Source of the DNA: Thalassotalea sp. PS06
Lineage (GTDB): Bacteria; Pseudomonadota; Gammaproteobacteria; Enterobacterales; Alteromonadaceae
Assembly: GCF_007197775.1 (NCBI RefSeq)
Contig: NZ_CP041638.1
Coordinates: 1,488,001 to 1,552,000 of the forward strand
Length of the DNA stretch: 64,000 bases
Direction: 5' to 3'
The notes under the pieces are model-generated. The model was given only the letters and a program-made list of their open reading frames with translations. It made no database searches and was not told the origin of the DNA. The position numbers were made by a program, and so were the translations under genes. Shown one piece after another: positions 34,201 to 44,015 of the stretch; position 1 is the first letter of the stretch; each line of letters opens with the position of its first letter.

Positions 34201-34731
34201 GAAGATGCCTTAGCAACGTTAGAAACCGCCATTGCTAAAATCGATCGAGAGAGCAGGGCGAAGTTCAAACAGACCTTTGATCAGGTGAACGATGATCTTA
34301 AGGCGCTGTTTCCTAAGGTATTTGGTGGCGGAAGCGCATACCTGGATTTAACCGGGGAAGATTTATTGGATACCGGTGTTACTATCATGGCTAGACCACC
34401 GGGCAAAAAAAATAGTACGATTCACTTACTTTCCGGTGGTGAAAAGGCCCTAACCGCTTTATCATTGGTGTTTGCGATTTTCCGATTGAATCCGGCACCA
34501 TTTTGTATGCTGGACGAAGTTGATGCACCATTGGATGACGCCAACGTTGAACGATTTTGTAAGTTGGTTAAGGAAATGTCGAAAACGGTGCAGTTTATCT
34601 ACATTAGTCATAATAAAATTGCGATGGAAATGGCAACTCACCTGACCGGTGTGACTATGCATGAACCAGGTGTTTCCAGAATGGTTGCTGTGGATATCGA
34701 AGAAGCCGTCGCTATGGCGCAAGCATCTTAA
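31249..34731 (+). CDS. smc: Chromosome segregation protein SMC
   Basis: A 1160-residue SMC ATPase. The N-terminal head has Walker A GPNGCGKSN (residues 31-39) and DVIFNGS; two long Gln/Glu-rich coiled coils (residues ~170-490 and ~650-990) flank a hinge near 500-640; the C-terminal head has the signature LLSGGEKALTALSL and Walker B CMLDEVDAPLDD. SMC dimers extrude DNA loops with ScpA/ScpB. Presence of Smc instead of MukB, followed by zipA and ligA, is the order found in Alteromonadales and Pseudomonadales. The coding sequence is unusually rich in CAG/CAA codons because of the Gln-rich coils. Confidence 0.98.
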   Translation: MRLKKIKLAGFKSFVDVTNVPFPQEMTAIVGPNGCGKSNIIDAVRWVLGESSAKNLRGDSMTDVIFNGSTARKPTGQASVELVFDNQQQRITGSMADRTEISIRRVVNRDSQNTYYLNGSKCRRKDITDIFLGTGLGPRSYAIIEQGMISRLIESKPQELRIFIEEAAGVSKYKERRRETENRIKATRENLARLTDIRHELHSQLEKLHGQSQAALRFKELKQQERLFKSQIAAIRWQHCQNKLDKLKTDEQKLAVQLEQLNTEQGQRELSIVKARQAQEQSTSELNSLGQRKLSLSTEITRLEENIKHAKQRKLTLSQDLDKLLIRAQENKHQLHQEQAKRQELDIELGDIEPEIEELQLQLEQAREQAERLSEQQQSWQDKWQAFQQQKHELMQKRQLVKSQIDAARQQAQQLSMRREKLLQQQKDFDIDAIATKQSDLQEDAMVIAEQVEEYQDTYSQQQNLADQKDQHYQDLAGQLQQAQTALNKTITQIEALQQVTQTSSDWQQQQQALLSELGLESQSQLVEQLNVEKGWELAVEMVLGHWLQANVTAQLPERFPLNQGAIYLDSQVSENLAKSGTLSSKISNPHSIQTLLSKVHLADNEQQARGMIASLNNDESVICPEGVWFSKNWMQKGLLQGESGQLARQNQLLELQQQVQGQEDCVTELESRLEQAKSVQEQAKQAAVLAKQQWQQAEQQLSAHKQQLQLVNQELTLLKQQASGVSGELISLDAGIAEKTEEAETLAFTEEELAEQLENFADDGDDLERQRSGAGQELQQWQSRINNFNQQLQQKLVKREQLSSTLKNLALMVQRIEEQIQFSNEQQQELQIAQEELEIPLLDDQEQLQEKLIRSSDLEQQQQALHQQQSKANDEIMAFNQSQQGLLNNISLIKDKMAKITLDGENYRVRANTAIEQLDELQQSLKDVLQELPADAKENQWQIKLARVAKEIDSLGAINLAAIEEYELQQQRKGFLDQQNDDLEDALATLETAIAKIDRESRAKFKQTFDQVNDDLKALFPKVFGGGSAYLDLTGEDLLDTGVTIMARPPGKKNSTIHLLSGGEKALTALSLVFAIFRLNPAPFCMLDEVDAPLDDANVERFCKLVKEMSKTVQFIYISHNKIAMEMATHLTGVTMHEPGVSRMVAVDIEEAVAMAQAS

Positions 34732-34743
34732 ACAGGCTTAAAT

Positions 34744-35898
34744 ATGGAATTTAATTTAAGAGATATTCTCCTCATTATCAGTATTCTCGCGATTGCCGCA
34801 CTCTGCATTCACGGAATGTATACCCTGCGCAAAGACCGCAAAAATCCCTATAAATTAAAAGAATCTGTGGCTTCTGAATCGAAAGATGATGTCGAAGAAC
34901 GCACCTTTGACAACTCTGGATTCGACCAGGATGGTGTTGGCCGACCGAAAAAGGTTGTGAAAAACCCTGCAGCTGATACTAACCCGGTAACAGAGAATCT
35001 CTCCGCTCCGGTTTTTTCCAGTGATGCGTACAGTACACCGGATTTTGACAGCAGTTTGAGCAATATTGATTCAGCAGAAACCGACACCTACTCGTCTTCT
35101 AATCAGAAGTTTGATGAGATTGGTGACGAACCAGTCGATACCACTGACTTACCGTCAGATTCATTTAGCGTTGATAACGACTACATGAGTGATCCTGCTC
35201 TGGATATGGCGAGCGAGCCGGCGATGGCGGAAATGGAACGCATATTTGAAGCCCATGAAGCGACTAAAGCACAACCGTCGGTAAGAGAGATGCGATTCAC
35301 TGAGCCGACGTTTGAAGCGGAAGAAGAGGTTGTAGAGGCGGCGCCGGAAGTTGTTGAAAATACTCAGGCTAAGCGTCGTGTTGAGAAAACCAAAGCGCAA
35401 ATTCGTCGTGACCAGATGGAAATCGATTTCGCCGATGAAGAAGACGATCAACCAGCCGCGGATATCGAGCAGGAAGTATTGGCAATTAGTGTTGTTGCCG
35501 GACAAAACCAGCTAATCTCTGGTGCCGCTTTACTACCGACTTTACTAACCCTTGGTATGAAGTATGGTGATATGAATATTTTCCATCGCCATCAAGATAA
35601 CTCAGGTAAAGGGCCAATCCATTTCTCTTTAGCGAATATGGTAAATCCGGGCACCTTTGACCTCGACAATATGGAGAACTTTGCCACTACAGGGCTAACC
35701 CTGTTTATGACGCTGCCGAATGCTGGCGACCCGAGCAAAGTGTTTAAGTTAATGTTGTCGGCGGCGAAGCAACTTGCCAGCGAATTTGGTGGTCAGGTTC
35801 TTGATGGACAGCGTAGCGTCATGACGCGCCAGACCGAGCAACACTATCTTACCAAGATTCGCGAATTCGACCGCAAGAGCCGAATCGCAAACGTTTAA
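34744..35898 (+). CDS. zipA: Cell division protein ZipA
   Basis: A 384-residue protein: an N-terminal membrane anchor (DILLIISILAIAALCIHGMY), then a charged region (TLRKDRKNPYKLKES), a long acidic Ser/Asp-rich linker (residues ~50-240) and the C-terminal ZipA domain (residues ~245-384, LAISVVAGQNQLISGAALL ... NIFHRHQ ... PIHFSLANMVNPGTFD) that binds the FtsZ tail. ZipA tethers the Z-ring to the inner membrane. It follows smc after 12 bp and precedes ligA; a terminator separates it from ligA. Confidence 0.97.
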   Translation: MEFNLRDILLIISILAIAALCIHGMYTLRKDRKNPYKLKESVASESKDDVEERTFDNSGFDQDGVGRPKKVVKNPAADTNPVTENLSAPVFSSDAYSTPDFDSSLSNIDSAETDTYSSSNQKFDEIGDEPVDTTDLPSDSFSVDNDYMSDPALDMASEPAMAEMERIFEAHEATKAQPSVREMRFTEPTFEAEEEVVEAAPEVVENTQAKRRVEKTKAQIRRDQMEIDFADEEDDQPAADIEQEVLAISVVAGQNQLISGAALLPTLLTLGMKYGDMNIFHRHQDNSGKGPIHFSLANMVNPGTFDLDNMENFATTGLTLFMTLPNAGDPSKVFKLMLSAAKQLASEFGGQVLDGQRSVMTRQTEQHYLTKIREFDRKSRIANV

Positions 35899-35910
35899 AA
35901 ATATAAAATA

Positions 35911-35934
35911 AAAGCCTCCGACGGAGGCTTTTTT
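35911..35934 (+). terminator. Rho-independent terminator of smc-zipA
   Basis: AAAGCCTCC/GGAGGCTTTTTT with a 3-nt loop, 12 bp after the zipA stop codon. Confidence 0.9.
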
Positions 35935-35938
35935 CTAA

Positions 35939-38007
<2,069 letters not shown>

Positions 38008-38034
38008 CCACAACTAAAGAATATCTGGATTTAT

Positions 38035-38072
38035 AAGCCCCTGAACAGTTTTCATGAGATAGGGGGCTTTTT
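38035..38072 (+). terminator. Rho-independent terminator of ligA
   Basis: AAGCCCCT and AGGGGGCTTTTT pair around a roughly 18-nt loop, 28 bp after the ligA stop. Confidence 0.75.
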
Positions 38073-38088
38073 GATATAAAGGGATATT

Positions 38089-38334
38089 ATGTCTGAGATA
38101 ACGTTTACCAACGAACAAAAGGCGGTGTTAGTTGAGAAGCTGCAAACTTACTTTGAAAATGAACTGGATCAGGAGATAGGTCAGTTTGATGCTGAGTTCC
38201 TGCTTGATTTTGTCTCCAAAGAAATGGGCAGCTATTACTACAACCGAGGCTTAGAGGATGCACGCACCATAGTCGCAGCAAAGCTGGATACCATTGATGA
38301 TGAAATCTATGCCATTGAAAAAGAGATCCGCTAG
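38089..38334 (+). CDS. DUF2164 family protein
   Basis: An 81-residue soluble protein with the DUF2164 pattern: QKAVLVEKLQTYFENELDQEIGQFDAEF, LLDFVSKEMGSYYYNRGLEDA, with the invariant YYYNRGLxDA. The predicted fold is mostly helical. No function is known. It has its own short intergenic leader right after the ligA terminator (AAGGGATATT before the ATG). Confidence 0.82.
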   Translation: MSEITFTNEQKAVLVEKLQTYFENELDQEIGQFDAEFLLDFVSKEMGSYYYNRGLEDARTIVAAKLDTIDDEIYAIEKEIR

Positions 38335-38438
38335 CTATGTCCTTGCTTGTAAATTATGTGCCCCTTTCAATTGATATGGCAGGAACGAATCTGACTTTAG
38401 AGAGCTATAATCAGCCCCTCATTTAATATTAAGAAAAG

Positions 38439-38717
38439 ATGAAGAAAGACGCATACGTAACTTTTTTAGGAGCTAAAACTGTAGCATTTGCATGGATTGG
38501 CTCAATAATCGGGCCATTGTTCATGTTGGTTGGTCTTACGGACTTTGAAAAGCCACATTTCTATATTGGCCTAGTATTTTTAGTAGTTGTGGTTCTTACT
38601 GTGCGGGATGGTTTCAAAGCACGAAGGCATGGCAAGACTTCTGATTTTATTGCTATGAGTATAGTGCCTATACTATTGCCTCTTACCTGCCTTATTTGGC
38701 TCTGCTTAAGTTTATAA
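38439..38717 (+). CDS. Small membrane protein, unknown
   Basis: A 92-residue protein with three hydrophobic segments (FAWIGSIIGPLFMLVGL, FYIGLVFLVVVVLTV, FIAMSIVPILLPLTCLIWLCL) linked by a basic loop (RDGFKARRHGKT). The ATG at 38439 has GAAAAG upstream. No family recognised and no obvious partner. Confidence 0.6.
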   Translation: MKKDAYVTFLGAKTVAFAWIGSIIGPLFMLVGLTDFEKPHFYIGLVFLVVVVLTVRDGFKARRHGKTSDFIAMSIVPILLPLTCLIWLCLSL

Positions 38718-39598
38718 CTGCTAATTCAAATAAGTCATTAATGAAGGTTGGTTGCACATTTTCGACGTCAATATAAATAACGTAATTTACTGAATAATTG
38801 GCAGTCGCGAGCGTTTGCTGCGAGCGAGTAAAAGCTATTGAACCTACTATACTCTCTTAAGATCCAACGTAATCCCGCACTTGATGCGGGACCTCCTGTC
38901 GCATCCTGTGTTCCTATTTATTTCAACTTCTTAGCTCAAAAACTAAGTAAAAAAGTCTCAGTAAAACGAAGGGAGGTCCCCTGTCGGAGCAGGGGATGAC
39001 GGAGTATATCAACGGGATAGCGTATGACTCTGGCTGGCACACTAGAAACATTCGGCCCTGGCTAAGATTCCCTGTAGTATCAGGGAATGACAAAAGGCTT
39101 TTTGCTTTTTACTCGAAGCGACGTTTTGTGTCGCGGGTACAGAATTTCGGTTCCAGACAAATTCTGCATACCAACGTCCATGTCGGTAACCCGGAACAAT
39201 CTTTGATTGTGTACCCGAAGTGACGTTTTCCGTCACGTGCTCGGAGTTCGTTCACGATGCGTACTAAGGGAGTTTTAACTCCCGCTTGTGGCACACTAGA
39301 GTCATTCAGCCACTTTGAAGTTTCAGCTCGAAAAGCAAGATTACGGCCGACGCCGCAATGACGAATTTCGAACTTTCGACAGCGTCCTCACAGAAAATTG
39401 CTCCTCGATAACTGCTCCTCGATAACTGCTCCTGCGTTATTCTACCTACATACATCCTTGTACTAGTGCGTTATTCTAACTACATATTTCTATGTATTAG
39501 TGCATTTTCTGCATATAAGCCATCCATGGCCAAAACCGACGGAGTCTTCTACGACAACGTCCTAATTGACGTAGTCTTCTCTCCTATATGACTTAACT
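38718..39598. repeat. Repeat-rich intergenic region, 881 bp
   Basis: No credible gene. Three hairpin units share a GTxATxCCC ... GGGxxCT design: 38869-38896, and inverted 38972-39000 and 39064-39090 (stems TCCCGCA/TGCGGGA, CCCCTG/CAGGGG, ATTCCCTG/CAGGGAAT). A separate pair of direct repeats, GGCACACTAGA...CATTC.GCC, lies near 39034 and 39292. CGAAG(C/T)GACGTTTT...GTC occurs near 39114 and 39215. Tandem repeats follow at 39400-39500 (listed separately). It appears to be an accumulation site for intergenic repeats. Confidence 0.6.
39400..39500. repeat. Short tandem repeats
   Basis: GCTCCTCGATAACT occurs twice in tandem (39400-39427), then two 34-bp units beginning TGCGTTATTCTA and ending TAG follow directly (39433-39466 and 39467-39500, about 26 of 34 bases equal). 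No coding function seen. Confidence 0.7.
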
Positions 39599-40267
39599 CT
39601 AGTCGCTTATTTGCTTTCCATTGATGATATCTTTGTTCTCTATAATCTCGATGCCAGATTTCTGCGGCTGATTCAGCGCATCGATCATTGACCTGACAAT
39701 ATCCGTAGCTTCGACTGGCTGATAGGCTGGACACAAACGATCAACTGCAGGGGCAAGAAATCGGTAAAGGCTCTTGGCAAAGTCTTCGCCGGTTCTGGAT
39801 TCTTGCCTAGAGCCCAGAATGAGGCTTGGCCTCATAATGACTAAATACTCCAAGCCAATGTTCATTAGCGCCTGTTCCATCTCGCCTTTGACACGGTTAT
39901 AGAAGCTCATCGCCTTTTCATTGGCACCTAAAGCGGAGATTACCGCAAAGTTACTCACATTCGCTTGATGGGCAAATTTAGCGATTTTGACTACCAAGTC
40001 TTTATCAATCGCTTTAAATGCCTGCTGACTTCCAGCCTTTTTAATGGTGGTACCCAGGCAACAATAAACCTCATCAATGTCGAACTGCTGGTAGATTGAT
40101 TGCAATTGTTCATCATTCAATTCCACCCGGGTCAATTTTGCATGACTTTTCGGCAGGGGAGAGCGGCTTATGGCAATGACGCTTTGGTATCTTTCATCAT
40201 CCAAGAGATTATCGATACAAATAGAGCCAGTGAGTCCTGTAGCCCCTAGTACGAGTGCGGTTTTCAT
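39599..40267 (-). CDS. NAD(P)-binding SDR-family protein, TIP30-like
   Basis: A 222-residue atypical short-chain dehydrogenase. The Rossmann start is MKTALVLGATGLTGSICIDNLL, with the GATGxTG dinucleotide motif; VYCCLGTTIKKAGS and AVISALGANEKAMSFYNRVKGEME give the Ser/Tyr/Lys-type region with the YNRVKGE motif typical of HTATIP2/TIP30-like oxidoreductases. Substrate unknown. It is divergent from the LysR gene across an unusually long 819-bp gap. Confidence 0.85.
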   Translation of the reverse strand: MKTALVLGATGLTGSICIDNLLDDERYQSVIAISRSPLPKSHAKLTRVELNDEQLQSIYQQFDIDEVYCCLGTTIKKAGSQQAFKAIDKDLVVKIAKFAHQANVSNFAVISALGANEKAMSFYNRVKGEMEQALMNIGLEYLVIMRPSLILGSRQESRTGEDFAKSLYRFLAPAVDRLCPAYQPVEATDIVRSMIDALNQPQKSGIEIIENKDIINGKQISD

Positions 40268-41086
40268 TGGGTTTAGGTCGTCTGGTAAACTGAGGGAATT
40301 TGTTACTTATACTAGTACAAACTCATTGCAAAATTGATACCCAAAGCAAGGTTTTTTTTAATAATAAAAATATGCAAAAAAAGTTTAAAAAAGTGCTTGC
40401 AAAAACAGAGGGCTGATACAGCAAGGCACCGCAAAAGTTATCCACTGTTTTTGTGCAAAACTTAATAACGGCCTCAAATTTCTTCACCAATATTTTCGTA
40501 AATTCTCATTTGCTGAAAAAATAAACTTGCTAAATTCGCATTTCTGGTCTCTAGGCGTTAATTTTATTGGTTTTTATTTTGCTAACAGATTTATCCACAG
40601 GCTGTCTTGGCTTAGTTTGTCTTATGTGAATGAATTGATATTGGCGATCGGAGGAGGAGAATATTTTTATTTTCGTTGATAAAGCTCAACGAGTTTTCAA
40701 ATAATTTTATTGAAATTTGGTTACTGCAGACAAGGTTGGCTTGCGAATATAATAAAGTTAATGATAAACATAGAGTTAGATCGATACTTTAAATACCGGC
40801 CAAAACGAATTCGATTTTTCTTTTAAATCAATATCCAGGCAACAGCTTTGAAACCGGAGAAACGAATCTACTATCCTCCGGTAATTCTATCGTTGTCTAC
40901 TATTTGTTCGTAATGGCGGATATTTGAACAGGAAAACTTATCAACATTGATCTTGAGTGTGGCTAGATACGTTGAAGTTAAGAATTGACACCGTGAGATT
41001 CAGGTTCGCTACGACAACCAGCGAAGCGAAATAGAAAATTTCCGTTATAGTTGCTGGTAATCCTTTAAAGCAAACAATAGGTAACA
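40268..41086. other. 819-bp AT-rich intergenic region with DnaA-box-like sites
   Basis: No credible protein frame. TTATCCACA (40591-40599) is a perfect DnaA-box consensus and TTATCCACT (40438-40446) a one-mismatch copy, both in the same orientation. Long A/T tracts lie at 40350-40390. The region must also contain promoters for both flanking genes. Confidence 0.4.
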
Positions 41087-41977
41087 ATGGCCCGTAAAAT
41101 TCCCCCGGCGCATTTGCTGGTGGTGTTCGAAGCCGCTGGCAGGCATCAAAGCTTTAAACACGCCAGTGAAGAGCTTTTTATTACCCCATCGGCGGTCAGC
41201 CATCAAATACGCTCATTAGAGGAGTTTCTGGGTTTTGAGTTATTCCAGCGAGACAAGCGTGGGGTGACGCTAAACAATGCCGGACAATTCTATTTAAAGT
41301 ATGTAAGCCAATCGTTAGAAAAGCTCGAGCATGCTACTCGTCAGTTGCAGACTAAATTTCAATCTAATTTATTGAAAATATCTACCTTTCCTTCGTTATC
41401 AAGAAACATCATCTTGCCGCAGCTGTCCAATTTTCAAAATCAGAACCCTGAACTGGATATTCGTATCGAAACGTCGATGAACTTATTGGATTTGCGCTAT
41501 GAGGACATTGATTTGGCATTTCGCATCGGCGATGGTAAATGGCCTGACGTTGCGGTAGAGAAAATCCTGGATGTCAGAATCATTGCGGTTTGCTCACCTG
41601 ACTTTCAAAAACAACATGGGTTAAAGGACGTTCGGCAAATTGCCGATGTGCCATTAATCGATCTTGCTGATATGGACAATGTATGGGGGAATTGGAGCAA
41701 AGCAGTCGGTAATGGTAAGCTGAAAGTGTTACCTAAGCTCACCTTTAACGATTACGATGCTTCATTGCAGGCGGCGGAGCAGGGGTTGGGCGTCGCATTG
41801 GCGATGCAACCTATCGAAAATTACTTACTTAAATCGAAAATCCTTGTCGATCCTTTCCAAAAAAATGCTGAATTTCCCATGTCGCTGTATGCGGTGTTTC
41901 GCGAGAGCGAGCGACAAAACCAGGCAATTCAGGCATTTATCCATTGGGTTAAGGAAATGTTAATAGCAGGTGAATAA
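41087..41977 (+). CDS. LysR-family regulator, GcvA-like
   Basis: A 296-residue LysR regulator: N-terminal winged helix (HLLVVFEAAGRHQSFKHASEE ... TPSAVSHQIRSLEEFLG, residues 5-65) and a substrate-binding domain. The SPPAHLL-like start and the GcvA-type LFxRxxRxVxLTxAG pattern (LFQRDKRGVTLNNAGQ) place it in the GcvA/AmpR-like branch. Target genes are not evident: the divergent gene is the SDR, the usual neighbour a LysR protein would control, but the gap is long. It precedes a small membrane protein. Confidence 0.92.
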   Translation: MARKIPPAHLLVVFEAAGRHQSFKHASEELFITPSAVSHQIRSLEEFLGFELFQRDKRGVTLNNAGQFYLKYVSQSLEKLEHATRQLQTKFQSNLLKISTFPSLSRNIILPQLSNFQNQNPELDIRIETSMNLLDLRYEDIDLAFRIGDGKWPDVAVEKILDVRIIAVCSPDFQKQHGLKDVRQIADVPLIDLADMDNVWGNWSKAVGNGKLKVLPKLTFNDYDASLQAAEQGLGVALAMQPIENYLLKSKILVDPFQKNAEFPMSLYAVFRESERQNQAIQAFIHWVKEMLIAGE

Positions 41978-42070
41978 TATTCATCTGAAGCGTGAATATT
42001 TTCCCTTTGCCGAGAACCCTCAAGCTTTCTATTCTTAGTTTCGAAGTTAGCTGAAATTGTGGAGTTCACA

Positions 42071-42355
42071 ATGAATCGTTCAAAAGCACAATATCTATGG
42101 TTATATCGTTTAACAGCATGTCTGGTTATCGCATTACCAATACTGGCAGACGTGCTTTGGTTTGAGCAGATAATCGTTTCCTTAGTATATGTACCACTAA
42201 CCTGCCTGGCACTGGCATTTCTGGCGAAAATGGTCGATGTACAGTTTGCAAGTTATTTATTACAGGATCATGGACGTCAAATGAAATTCACATTATTGTC
42301 ATTTCCTAAACGTAAGGTTCGTGCGAAAAACGTTAAAAAGCGCTCTGCAGCTTAA
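42071..42355 (+). CDS. Small membrane protein, unknown
   Basis: A 94-residue protein starting at ATG 42071, chosen because GGAG is 6 nt upstream (a GTG at 42059 is in frame but overlaps the ribosome site). Two membrane helices (LTACLVIALPILADVLWF and IIVSLVYVPLTCLALAFLA) are followed by a basic tail (FPKRKVRAKNVKKRSAA) that would lie in the cytoplasm. No family recognised. A terminator follows. Confidence 0.6.
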   Translation: MNRSKAQYLWLYRLTACLVIALPILADVLWFEQIIVSLVYVPLTCLALAFLAKMVDVQFASYLLQDHGRQMKFTLLSFPKRKVRAKNVKKRSAA

Positions 42356-42430
42356 GAGAATTTAATTGGGGCAAAGGTGGCGACACTGCATACCACATGC
42401 TCTTAGACCACTTAAACAAGAATGAATATG

Positions 42431-42458
42431 AAAAAGGCCCGTTCAACGGGCCTTTTCG
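42431..42458. terminator. Bidirectional terminator
   Basis: AAAAAGGCCCG/CGGGCCTTTTC stem between convergent genes, able to act on both strands. Confidence 0.85.
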
Positions 42459-42482
42459 CGTTTGTAAGATTCGCCAACGTAA

Positions 42483-43838
42483 TTAGGGCTCAGATAAAAA
42501 CAGTAAAGAATTTTCCTGATCGATTTCAAACTTGAATTGTTTTAAGAAGTTCATTCCAAGTAGGCCATCGGCTTTTTCAAAGCCGGGCAATTCCATCACC
42601 ACAATCTCAAAGTCTTCCAATTGGTGTTCGCCGATGTTGAAGTGATCGACGATAACCGAATATGCAGTTTGATTACCCGCTGCGGTGTTGATTTCTAACT
42701 GACGATTGACCTGAATGTCTCCGCTATTCTTCAATGCATTGAAATAAGCTTCTGACAACACCGTAATCGAGGCGCCAGTATCTATCATCAGGTTTGTTCG
42801 GTATTGCTTATTGATGCGAGCATTGACAAGAAAATGCTCATTAATTTTGTTCAGCTTAATTGCCTGTAACTCTGTTTGAGTACTGTGCATTTGGCGGCGA
42901 AGTTTTGCTACCTGCCCCTGGTACGCTGTTAGGTGAGAAATGTTATCCAGATACGAATCAGCGATATCAAACTCTTCCAATTGAATGAAAGCCTGACTCA
43001 GCGCTAGAATGTAAGGCGGATAATTTGGTTCTTCCATAAGCAAAGGCTCAAAGAAGTCGATTTGCTCGTGCCATGCGCCATTATGAGCAAAACTGCGTCT
43101 CTGCTTTTCGGCAATCTGATGGATCTGGCTCAACCACATTTCTTCTTTCTCGTAATCGAAGGAGTTATGGATAAGCTCGTAGTACAAAAAAACTGCTTCC
43201 TGCTTTTTATCAATGGCTTCGAAGTAATTAATTTTCACCAGCAACCAATCTTCGTCGTTCGACGAATACGCTAAGAAATTCTCGAGAAGATTGTTGATCA
43301 GGGTAAATTGCTTTTGCTCTAACCACTGATAAGCCTGCGTCAACCATTCGCTCTTCAAGTGGGTTGCCGCCTCTTCAGACTGGATTTCAATATCAGCGTA
43401 AATATCAGCAGCGCTATCGAACTGTCGAACATTGAAAAACTGTTCCGCGGTAGCAATCAATAACTGTAAATTGCCATCAGTTGCTTCACCGATTGGCGTC
43501 TCGGCAAGAGAGAGGCGTACTTTATTATTCTGGCTGTTGTCGCTCGATGATGAACTTTTCTCGGAAGCAGGCGAAGATGTATACGACGGCACAATCAGTG
43601 ACTCTGCCAGTGCGGTGATTGGACTATGAACTTGTTCTACCCGGGAAAAAAACTGATAAGTGTTCAACCCTACCGATAAAACAAGCAGTCCACAAAGATA
43701 GATTATTAATTTACTTTTCAAGTTGTTATCCAGTTTTGCAGTCTGTGTTTTCAAACGTAGCAGCCTTCCTGGCAAGATTACCTCGTGTACTGCTTGCAAC
43801 GATAACCCTGTCAACTTGCTATTTGTTGTTTTTTTCAA
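42483..43838 (-). CDS. Retropepsin-like aspartic protease with TPR-type region
   Basis: A 451-residue protein. A single N-terminal membrane helix (LIIYLCGLLVLSVGLNTYQFF) anchors it, with the rest periplasmic. The middle (residues ~125-320) consists of helical repeats resembling tetratricopeptides (FDSAADIYADIEIQSEEAA and similar). The C-terminal ~100 residues form a clan AA single-domain aspartic protease: MIDTGASITVLS (Asp353) and ADGLLGMNFLKQF. Bacterial proteins of this layout are membrane-anchored proteases of unknown substrate. The gene is convergent with the 94-residue protein gene. Confidence 0.88.
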   Translation of the reverse strand: MKKTTNSKLTGLSLQAVHEVILPGRLLRLKTQTAKLDNNLKSKLIIYLCGLLVLSVGLNTYQFFSRVEQVHSPITALAESLIVPSYTSSPASEKSSSSSDNSQNNKVRLSLAETPIGEATDGNLQLLIATAEQFFNVRQFDSAADIYADIEIQSEEAATHLKSEWLTQAYQWLEQKQFTLINNLLENFLAYSSNDEDWLLVKINYFEAIDKKQEAVFLYYELIHNSFDYEKEEMWLSQIHQIAEKQRRSFAHNGAWHEQIDFFEPLLMEEPNYPPYILALSQAFIQLEEFDIADSYLDNISHLTAYQGQVAKLRRQMHSTQTELQAIKLNKINEHFLVNARINKQYRTNLMIDTGASITVLSEAYFNALKNSGDIQVNRQLEINTAAGNQTAYSVIVDHFNIGEHQLEDFEIVVMELPGFEKADGLLGMNFLKQFKFEIDQENSLLFLSEP

Positions 43839-44015
43839 ATTATAGTGCTAGTTCGATGTTTTCTCTAATTTTCATAACGTTACCTTAACGTTTAATGGCA
43901 AGAGGTACAACGCAGATAAATGAAGGCGCTAACGTTCATACGGATGCGCCCGCAAAACGGATGAATATCTGGGGGAAGCTGCAGCACTGCTTAATCGATA
44001 CAGATATTCAAACGG

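Noticed and set aside
38860..39510. CRISPR array in the repeat-rich gap
   Set aside because: Repeat units differ in length and orientation, spacing is irregular, and no cas gene is present anywhere in the window.
40268..41086. Replication origin in the 819-bp gap
   Set aside because: Only two DnaA-like boxes and none of the usual origin neighbours.
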